Positions 56,824 to 64,000 of a stretch of 64,000 nucleotides of DNA are shown piece after piece. The DNA lies in the NCBI GenBank assembly GCA_964020155.1, contig OZ026559.1:764345-828344 (forward strand), in the 5' to 3' direction. Position 1 is the stretch's first letter. Every line of letters starts with the position of its first letter. Both the position numbers and the translations under genes were made by a program. Under the pieces are notes generated by a model. The model ran no database searches. It was not told where the DNA came from and saw only the letters and a program-made list of their open reading frames with translations. The stretch comes from Chondrilla cf. caribensis (taxonomy: Eukaryota > Porifera > Demospongiae > Chondrillida > Chondrillidae).

Positions 56824-59820
56824 TGAGTGAGTGAGTGTGTACACATGTACGTACATATGTACATATGTACATACACAGGTACATACATCTGTACATACAT
56901 ATGTACATAAACAGGTACATACGTACATATGTACATACACACGTACATGTCGAGGTCTATGTTGCATGTACACAAAATACTTCAAGTGTGTTTAAATTTT
57001 ACTTGTGTCTTCCATGCATAGGCACTTCTACTGTAAAATCTCATTAATCCGCCGCAATTTTTTTTCGCTAATTATGGTGGATTAATCAGATGTTCATTGG
57101 TACTTGTATAATGCTGGTACTGGGAAATTGCGGTGGGTAGGTTTGGCGGATAAAGCGGTGGCGGATTAACAGGAATTCTTTTCACCTCTGCCTGTCCGTC
57201 AAAGTGCATACATGTGGGGGATAATTTTTCATGAACGAGTGTATACGTACCTCCTGTATACCTCCTGTCTCAGGTTTCCCAGACAACCCCGAGCTTTCAG
57301 GCCTATTATTCAAGACTCAGGGTATTTCTGATTTGGTACATCGACGGAGCCAACTTTACAGGTGTGTATTGCTGTACATTGGAGTACACTTGTACACCCC
57401 GTGTACATACTGTATGTACAGTGCACGCATGTACGTACATTGTACAATACCTTACATGTATGTTAGAGTACACCTGTACACCCCATATACATACTGTATG
57501 TACAGTGCACGCGTGTACGTACGTTGTACAATACCTTACATGTACATTAGAGTACACCTCTACACCCCGTGTACATACTGTTTGTACAGTGCACACGTGT
57601 ACGTACATTGTACAATACCTTACATGTATGTTAGAGTACACCTGTACACCCCATGTACATACGTACTGTTTGTACAGTGCACTAATGTACGTATGTACGT
57701 CAGTCATCTCATGTGAATGGATCCATCGTGCTCACATCTTGCGAAGGCAAGGTACCCGGATGTTAATACTGGAACAAGCCACTTTAATACATTACACTAT
57801 ACTACTAGTTCATTTTAATTCCTTCTTCATTTTTATATATTATCAGATACACATGTTGTGATTTATAAAATAGTACAAGAAAGTATTGTTTGAAATATTG
57901 GTCACACTAATGTACGTATGTACATCTCCATGTACAATACCTCACATGTACCAACATACTGTATGCAGTTGTGTACAGTACGGAAATGTACATTCCTGTC
58001 CAAAACCTTATGTGTTTGCATGAGTACACAATCCTCATGTTTTACCTTGGCTACCCAACTGACTTGTACGTACTGTATAGTGAAACCTCGCTAATCCGAC
58101 ATTCTCTCTAATCCGACCATTATAAGAGGTACAGTCAACATACATGAGTATGGTAAGGGGCACTCCATAATCCAACAACCTACTAATCCAACATTATTCT
58201 CAGGTCCCATTGAGTGTCGGATTAGAGAGGTTTCACTGTACCAATGTACATACAGTGCGTACTTACGTATATACAGTAAAGAAATGTACATCTTCCTGTA
58301 CAATACCTAATGTGTGTGTATGTATTCTTATATTCTACTCTTCCTAACTGACTAATTTGTACATACAGTGAAACCTCTCTAATCCGACACTCAATGGGAC
58401 CTGAGAATAATGTTGGATTAGGAGGTTGTTGGATTATGGAGTGCCTCTTACCATACTTATGTATGATGACTGTACCTCATATAATGGTCGGATTAGAGAG
58501 AACGTTGGATTATAGAGGTGTCGGATTAGCGAGGTTTCACTGTTCTCTACATGAATATGTACAGTATACAAAAATAGATCTCCCTGTACAATACCTTATG
58601 CAGATACAGCGAAATCTCACTAATCTGTCACAATTGGTTTTCCAAAAATGTGCTGGAATAATGAATTTGATGGATTAAATGGATATCATTTGTCTTGTAC
58701 ATTATATTGGTACTGGGAAATTGTGGTAGATTAGAAGTTTTGGCGGATAAACGAGAATTCACTGTATATGTAGCCTTAGATTACACTCTTCCTAGTTAAC
58801 TATTATGCACGTACTTTCTTATGTACAGTACACAGACAGACATTTTTCTGTTCACTACTTTGTGTGCAATTGTGCATATAATATGTATGCTTACCCTCCC
58901 TAATGAACTGATATTCATACCTTCCTCAACAGATACAGATGACCCCAACTGGTCCTACTATTTATTGTGAGTTGTTCAGTTGCTGAGCCAAGTGGAGGAG
59001 TATAAGTGTAACATTTGTGATAATTGTGCAACAACTTGTGATGATTGCGCAACAACTTGTGGTGATTGCACAACAACTTGTGATGATTGCGCAACAACTT
59101 GTCTTGATCAAAGCGGTTTATGAACAGATTGTTTCCACTCATTTTCATTAGGTATCATGTTTCTGGTAGTTCTGGTCACACCCACTTTTCAATTGCGGGT
59201 TTTACCACTACGTACAATTTCTATGCCTACCCCGATAAGACCAGGCTAAGGGTCAGCCAGATGCTAATTCTACCACCATACCAGCGGAAGGGACACGGAG
59301 GTGAGGTGAACGAGAGTGGTGTACTGGATGGTCTATCATAGCCAGACCTGTGCCTTTCATTTTATTGCCTTAAGATGAAGGAGAGAAATACACTCAAGTA
59401 GTGACTTGATCCACAGGCACCAGTTTATGGAGACTGTATTAACAATATAATACATAGTGATAGTCTCTCATAGCCAGCCTAAATTCCTCCATTTTGTTGT
59501 GCCCTATGTAGAGGTACATTTAGTGGTGCAGATTGTAGGTACATAGAATAAGGAGCTCTAAGTATTAAGAGCTAGTTGTATTTGGAACAGTATTTAGTGC
59601 TCTAAACCAGCGAGGGATGCAGTGAACACTTCCCCATCAAATGATAAGGAAAAGTACGTAGGTAGCTGACTCTCAAGGAAGATTTATGATGTGTTGTTTG
59701 GAAGAGTGATTTTATGATGAGCTCTTGGCCTTAATTTCCTCTTCAGCTGAACTATTACAAGCAGTTTACAATGATGCTCTAGCTGATAGTAGAATCGTTG
59801 ATGTAACAGGTGAGATTATG

Positions 59821-59864
<44 letters not shown>

Positions 59865-59868
59865 TGTG

Positions 59869-59962
<94 letters not shown>

Positions 59963-59984
59963 TGTGTAGTGTGTGTGTGGTGTG

Positions 59985-60057
<73 letters not shown>

Positions 60058-60654
60058 GTGTGTGTGTGTGGTGTGTGGTGTCGATGTGTCTTGTGTACAG
60101 GCGGTCTTTATAACAGTTTCCTCTCAATCATGTTTTTGTGGTGGTTTGAGGTGTAATTCAGTGATGTGTATCTCCTTTCCCTACCAACTCCTCTCACAGT
60201 GGAAGAACCTTCTGATGACTTTGTAGCCCTCAGAGACTACCTGGACTGTAGGAATGCCCTGACCCTGTCCTGCTTCCAGCCTCCTGTCATCCATGAACCG
60301 TTTGGTGATCACACCGTGCAGGAGTGTAGGGAGAGACTGAAATTGAACAGGGTGTGTGCGTAAGCTAGAGGAGCCAGACATGTTATTCTGCTGTTGTCTA
60401 CCACGATGGGCCTTACTGCTCATACAGTTCTCACACTAATAGAATGGTCTCAATTGTGACACATACGTTGCGGTAATGAAAAGTTAAAAGTTAAACGATT
60501 CACACTGCTTGGGATTGCTCTGTACTGTGTGTTCTGTAGCAACAATCTCGTAAAGTTTACGAAGTGCTTCGTTTGAGAGTGACTGATCGCAGCAATGAAG
60601 AGATGTATAAGAAGTATAGGTTGATGGTGAAGAGTAGGCTGAATGCTCCCTACC

Positions 60655-60708
<54 letters not shown>

Positions 60709-61002
60709 ATGTGTGTGTGTGTGTTTGTGTACATGTGTGTCTCTGTAGTTTGTCCATGTGTGTATACATGTCAGTTTGTTCACGGGTATCAATTAAATAT
60801 GCATTCATTTTCATTACAGAAAGAACAGAAGACGATAGAGAAGCTGATCGAGAAGAACATCTCTCATCCTGAAGAGCTCAAACTGGCTGGTTCAAATCTT
60901 TCAAAAGAGGAGAGAGTGAAGAAGTTGGAGGAAGACTACACTGCCCTGGAACTGCAGTATTGCAGAGTGATTGAGAAACTGGGATCTCACACTTGTGTCT
61001 GA
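55053..61002 (+). CDS. HAT1: Histone acetyltransferase type B catalytic subunit HAT1, 413 aa
   Basis: HAT1 acetylates Lys5 and Lys12 of newly made histone H4 with acetyl-CoA, working with the RBBP7/Hat2 chaperone. Coding exons are 55053-55146, 55354-55429, 55982-56105, 56390-56432, 56670-56788, 57274-57361, 58933-58966, 59152-59300, 59747-59809, 60200-60351, 60540-60656 and 60820-61002; all phases agree and the length is close to human (419). The N-terminal domain includes SFTHQVFGDN, FGYQGLKV and DTFKPFG. The GNAT core carries YPDKTRLRVSQMLIL and acetyl-CoA loop QRKGHG (237-242). Glu265 in VEEPSDDF matches the catalytic Glu276 of the human enzyme. The C-terminal domain has RKVYEVLRLRVTD and ends in a helical tail. 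An in-frame ATG at 55005 would add 16 residues; 55053 has the better context (AAAATGG). Confidence 0.96.
55471..55955 (+). repeat. 59-bp minisatellite, array 10
   Basis: About eight units filling most of HAT1 intron 2 and ending about 25 bp before the exon-3 acceptor. Confidence 0.93.
56177..56281. repeat. (CA)n microsatellite
   Basis: In HAT1 intron 3. Confidence 0.95.
56482..56570. mobile_element. Short MITE in HAT1 intron 4
   Basis: Starts CAGTGAAACCAGCATATAAA and ends TACAGAGGTGCTTCACTG. The interior tataaagaccacc resembles the 23-bp unit at 15993-16282 and the array at 19690-19965. Confidence 0.55.
56789..56840 (+). repeat. (GT)n starting at a splice donor, then GTAC-rich sequence
   Basis: The donor GT of HAT1 exon 5 is the first repeat unit. 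Confidence 0.94.
57028..57178. mobile_element. TTAATCC-family MITE in HAT1 intron 5
   Basis: Ends read tctcattaatccgcc and ggcggattaacaggaattc; the interior has ggtactgggaaattg, as in the other copies. Confidence 0.55.
57370..57690 (+). repeat. 84-bp GTAC-rich minisatellite
   Basis: About 3.5 units containing gtacagtgcacacgtgtacg and acaataccttacatgta. Divisible by three, so it gives a false 160-codon ORF. Confidence 0.9.
58078..58238 (+). mobile_element. pogo/Tigger-like MITE, copy 1 of an inverted pair
   Basis: 161 bp with ends AGTGAAACCTCGCTAATCCG and AGTGAAACCTCTCTAATCCG, TA on both sides. Internal copies of the TAATCCGAC/TAATCCAAC motif are visible. Its reverse complement lies 127 bp downstream. 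Confidence 0.75.
58366..58542 (-). mobile_element. pogo/Tigger-like MITE, copy 2 of the inverted pair
   Basis: 177 bp, the reverse complement of the element at 58078-58238 apart from small differences. Left end CAGTGAAACCTCTCTAATCC, preceded by TA. Confidence 0.75.
58607..58764. mobile_element. TTAATCC-family MITE in HAT1 intron 6
   Basis: Starts CAGCGAAATCTCACTAATC and ends GATAAACGAGAATTCACTG, with TA on both flanks. 158 bp. Confidence 0.65.
59015..59108 (+). repeat. 21-bp minisatellite
   Basis: Four units of gcaacaacttgtgatgattg, about 45 bp before HAT1 exon 8. Confidence 0.92.
59152..59300 (+). CDS. HAT1: HAT1 exon 8, acetyl-CoA-binding core
   Basis: Residues 193-242. Contains TTTYNFYAYPDKTRLRVSQM and the pyrophosphate-binding loop QRKGHG. 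This is the best-conserved part of the protein and fixes the identification. Confidence 0.97.
59820..60078 (+). repeat. (GT)n microsatellite just after a splice donor
   Basis: Starts about 11 nt after the HAT1 exon-9 donor. Carries gtgtgtagtgtgtg variants about 50-100 bp apart. Confidence 0.95.
60200..60351 (+). CDS. HAT1: HAT1 exon 10, catalytic glutamate exon
   Basis: Starts VEEPSDDFVALRDYLDC, equivalent to human AEDPSKSYVKLRDFV; the first Glu is the general base. Acceptor ctcacag; the donor is the start of a short gtgtgtg run. Confidence 0.94.
60657..60732 (+). repeat. (GT)n starting at a splice donor
   Basis: The donor GT of HAT1 exon 11 is the first repeat unit. Confidence 0.95.
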
Positions 61003-61407
61003 TGTGTGTGTGTGTGGCTGAATGTGATGTTGTGTTTGTGCAGCATTTCCAAGCCTGCCTCCTTGGTGATGCAATGTTTAAATAGTAGGAATGTTTGCGC
61101 AGAAGACCATACAAAGTTCACAAACTGTTTGTTGCAGGATATGTGCAATGCAGTGAAAAATTGAATTTAATGGCAGATCAGAGTTCTGCTATCACAAAAT
61201 GGCCAGGGGTTTCCCTGTTCAGTTGATTGAAGGTATTGGAGGAGTCTATACAAATATCTTAGCTTCTGTGTCAATTTCTTCGAACATAGATACTAGTAAG
61301 TACGTGTTTGGAAGGCTGCTTCAAATCCCGATTGAAAGCACTACTACAAACTAGTAGACTGACTGGTGGCTGAGCTGTTCAGGCCCAAAATAAATCGGAT
61401 TCAGTTA
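61003..61407 (+). other. HAT1 downstream region
   Basis: Single-copy, likely 3' UTR at first. An AATAAA lies near 61388, rather far from the stop codon. No other feature. Confidence 0.4.
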
Positions 61408-61661
61408 CTACATGTTCCGCCCCAAGTTGACTTCGACAGGTTTTTCCTCGATCTATGATTCCGACACCTTTGAAGCGCCCGTAATAAACGCCTGCTCCAT
61501 ATCGCTATGACAGGCCTGCTACGACCGTCTTTTTTTCTAAACGCCTCCGTCGTGAAAAACCTTCTCCACGCCCAGGGCGCTTGGTGGGACGTCGTAGCAG
61601 GCCTAAAATGCGGACCGTCCACGCGGACTGCGGACGGGGAGTCAACTTGGGGCGGAACACT
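61408..61661. mobile_element. Nested inverted-repeat element after HAT1
   Basis: Outer arms GTTCCGCCCCAAGTTGAC and its complement; inner arms AGGCCTGCTACGAC and its complement. CpG-rich compared with the surroundings. A foldback or MITE of about 250 bp. Confidence 0.65.
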
Positions 61662-61825
61662 GTACTTTAGTATAGCGACACCAATTAGCGCCCATAAGTG
61701 TCTAAAATGCGGACCCGCAGATACGAAGATATCTAAAGTGCGGACGACGTAAGATTTCTCGCGACAGGATTTAAGACATTGTTTAACAATTACCTACCTA
61801 CCAGCAAAAACTGAATAGTTTCCCA

Positions 61826-62262
61826 ATGTCTTGTTGTCGATGTAATGTTGTCGATGTAATAAATCTGCCAAGTGCCTCTACAGCATTTGTGTTAAATCAG
61901 GAAAGAGATGTATCAGCTGTCAACCTGGACGCATCGGAAAATACTGTATTCAACCTGATTCGAATCAGCCTGACACAACCCTCCCTATTGCAAATGCTAG
62001 GGATAGACAGCCTACAAACGGCGATGACGCCAGCGACACGGTGAATGAACAGCCTATCTTGAATGAACAGCCTGTTATCTGTTTAAGATCCCTTCTGGTA
62101 AGCAGGGGGAATTTTTTTCATGAAACAGCACGGTTATTTCAGTTGTATGCAGATTCGTCTGCAATGCCAATGGAGAGTTTCGCTGAAAGCAGCGATGATT
62201 TTGGCACACTCCGTCCACCGTCCGCATACCCCGTCCGCACAATCAGTCCACGGTCCGCATAA
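61826..62262 (+). pseudogene. Cys-rich ORF split by a 14-bp tandem duplication
   Basis: An ATG at 61826 begins MSCCRCN. A perfect 14-bp tandem duplication (61832-61845 and 61846-61859) then shifts the frame. Beyond it the original frame reads KSAKCLYSICVKSGKRCISC and continues open to 62262. The CxC-KC-CxKxGxxCxxCxP spacing resembles Cys-rich segments of orphan or transposon-borne proteins in sponges and corals (recalled from the family pattern, not searched). A good donor, gtaagc at 62098, and a phase-0 exon candidate at 62789-62992 could form a two-exon gene. Confidence 0.45.
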
Positions 62263-62475
62263 GGCCCCGTTTACACGAATCCAGCTGCCGATTCAAGGGA
62301 AACCGCATCTACACCTATCCGTTTCTAGGCCCTGTTTACTGGAATCCAACGAAACCGGATACCGAATCCGCACACCAAAGTGGATTAATGCGGATTCCGT
62401 AAGACTGGTCCAGTTAACGTTCTTGTGGGTTTCACACCAACATTCCCACGCTAGGCCAATGTAAACAAGGTATAG
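62205..62475. mobile_element. Possible MITE with repeated GGCCCCGTTTAC motif
   Basis: Two related segments begin ggccccgtttacacgaatcc and ggccctgtttactggaatcc; the far end reads aatgtaaacaagg. Suggestive of hAT-like MITE ends, but the boundaries are unclear. Confidence 0.3.
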
Positions 62476-62788
62476 GCCTTAACGGTAACCGGTAAGTGAG
62501 CGATATTTCCGATGTTTGCCCTAACTTCGGACACTTAGGAAATTCTCTTCGTGAATCATTTGACAGATCAAGTTTGTTATTAAACTCATTATCAGTCCAC
62601 GAAGCATCCAAAGGTAGTAGCGTTTAGAGTTTCGGATCGATTTAACTGATCGCCCGGCGTTTTCATTCAGAGGAATTAGGTAGCGTCGGGAATTAGGGCA
62701 CCATAAGATATATAGAATTATAAATTGTTATTTATACACCAACCATAGCTTTATATTGACGATGTATTATTTTTCGTTTTCGTTGCAG

Positions 62789-62992
62789 TTTTCTGTCTTC
62801 AGTTCCAACTTTCCAACTCTATATTCACGCAGTATGACAGATTCAAGTGGGTTACTTATGGGTTACATAGATTATAGATCCAGAAATGTCTGGGGGCTTC
62901 AAAGAGGGCACAATTTGCATGATGTAACATGTTATAATTATCCACTGCTGACTTTTAATAACCACTTGCAAAATGATATGTACATCATATGA
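62789..62992 (+). CDS. Candidate exon, unassigned
   Basis: Preceded by a strong acceptor (ttttcgttgcag) and open for 67 codons to TGA, in phase 0 with the donor at 62098. The peptide (SSGLLMGYIDYRSRNVWGL in part) is not recognised. It may be chance. Confidence 0.25.
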   Translation, partial: FSVFSSNFPTLYSRSMTDSSGLLMGYIDYRSRNVWGLQRGHNLHDVTCYNYPLLTFNNHLQNDMYII

Positions 62993-63108
62993 CCTGCTAT
63001 GGTTGGCAAAAACGGTTGTGATCATCATAGTCAGCTGTGACCAAATCATCAAAATTTAGTGATAGAGAGTTGACATAGGAAATCAATGTAAAACTCAAAG
63101 TTTTATTA

Positions 63109-63140
63109 CATAGGCGTACTAGGAACAGTTTAGAAGGGGG
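63109..63140. mobile_element. Probable terminus of the hAT element
   Basis: CATAGGCGTACTAGGAACAG followed by a G-rich run starts with CA, as hAT terminal repeats often do, and lies about 190 bp beyond the transposase stop. The flanking ttttatta would be the 8-bp target site. The partner terminus is outside the window. Confidence 0.4.
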
Positions 63141-63298
63141 GTGGGGGGTGGCACTGTACATTTGTCAATTACATATGCATGACTGCACCCGCATGCTATT
63201 ACATGAAATCAATTTTTTAGTCCATTAAACTACATACATGTACATGTATGATACAATGAACATCAAATCGAAACAGTTCAAATTTTACCAAAAAAGAA

Positions 63299-63880
63299 TC
63301 AGCACCTCTCATTCACTGCAATAAAACTATTGGCTATCACAGAAAGGTCTAATTGTTTAGTCGTGTCTTTGTGTATGTGAAGTAGCATGCAGTGGTTGAG
63401 GAATGGCTGTGTCATGCTGGTCTGGAGGAAAGTCTTGAGGTGACGAAGGATAGAAAAAGGGTGTTCCGCTGTCGCAGTAGCGACAGGAATTGTGAAGACA
63501 AGCTGTAGCAGATTTTATTTAGCATTAATTCACTACTTGGGATAGTGTTCAATACATCAGCTAGAGTTCTTAGTGTTGTCACCTCTTTCACTTGTAAGCT
63601 GTGGTCGGGCTGGCAAGTGTTATATATGTCCAGATGAGATCAGGCAGCATTTTCAACTGAACAGTCAACTTGGCTAAGTCAATGTCTTTACGGTACTTGG
63701 TTATCTGTTGTGGTAGATTGGTCTCGGTGGATTGACATGCATCAAGTATATAACCTTCTCCAAAACAGCAGCCATAGGCATGCCTCTTTCTTGTTAGAAC
63801 CTTCACTGCACAGCATCCAAAGCCTCAAAGTACATCCGCCAAAAGTACTGTTTTGGCCCACTCAATGGTTCTCATTTTCT
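63299..63880 (-). pseudogene. hAT-family transposase, 3' end, decayed
   Basis: The frame 63299-63509 encodes LLQLVFTIPVATATAEHPFS, then ILRHLKTFLQTSMTQPFLNH and LLHIHKDTTKQLDLSVIANS, ending in TGA: the hAT C-terminal dimerisation domain, with TAEHPFS in place of the usual TAERTFS. Upstream, in other frames, lie VKEVTTLRTLADVLNTIPSS, a block around DLAKLTVQLKMLPDLIWTY (63588-63806), and MYFEALDAVQ followed by a stop near 63810-63840. At least two frame changes and a stop show it is dead. The 5' part lies beyond the window. Confidence 0.85.
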
Positions 63881-64000
63881 TCTCTGGTTTCTCAAAGCCC
63901 CCCCTTATGAGGAGTGGGGGGCCATGGAGGATGGGATTCCACATTGTTTACAACAGTATAGTCCACTGTCTACGTTCATGGTCCTTGCATGTTGTCCATG

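Overview
The window is animal nuclear DNA. It carries four intron-rich protein genes with good splice sites, separated and interrupted by very large amounts of CA/TG microsatellite, minisatellite and short transposon sequence. Geminin and a MYLIP-type FERM-RING ligase point to a metazoan. The Cys-rich transposon-like ORF and the degraded hAT element near the right end would fit an early-branching invertebrate such as a sponge or cnidarian, but nothing here fixes the species.

Layout. (1) 2087-27841, + strand: geminin, the Cdt1-binding inhibitor of replication licensing, with five coding exons joining in phase to 185 aa. (2) 27842-32072: mostly repeats, with a few unassigned exon-like stretches. 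(3) 32073-49098, + strand: a MYLIP/IDOL- or Dnr1-like E3 ligase of 755 aa in five coding exons: FERM, a long disordered Pro/Ser linker, then a C3HC4 RING. (4) 50269-54800, - strand: an unrecognised type I membrane protein of 333 aa in seven coding exons: signal peptide, Ig-like domain, Ser/Thr stalk, transmembrane helix, acidic Gly/Asp/Asn tail. A further signal-peptide exon with its own TATA box lies inside it and could give a short form without the ectodomain. (5) 55053-61002, + strand: HAT1, the type B histone acetyltransferase, complete at 413 aa in twelve coding exons and divergent from the membrane-protein gene across about 250 bp. (6) 61003-64000: a foldback element, a Cys-rich ORF broken by a 14-bp tandem duplication, and the 3' end of a decayed hAT transposon.

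The genes do not form an operon-like unit. Geminin and HAT1 both act around S phase (licensing, and acetylation of new histone H4), and geminin and MYLIP are both on human 6p22.3, so their linkage here may be old. I judge the pairing of membrane protein and HAT1 to be a shared promoter region, not a shared pathway.

The repeat landscape is the most unusual part. A 59-bp minisatellite occurs in ten arrays in both orientations. Its unit, and those of several other minisatellites, resemble the ends of TA-flanked pogo/Tigger-like miniature transposons that are also present. In addition, (GT)n tracts begin at or just after an unexpectedly large share of the splice donors.
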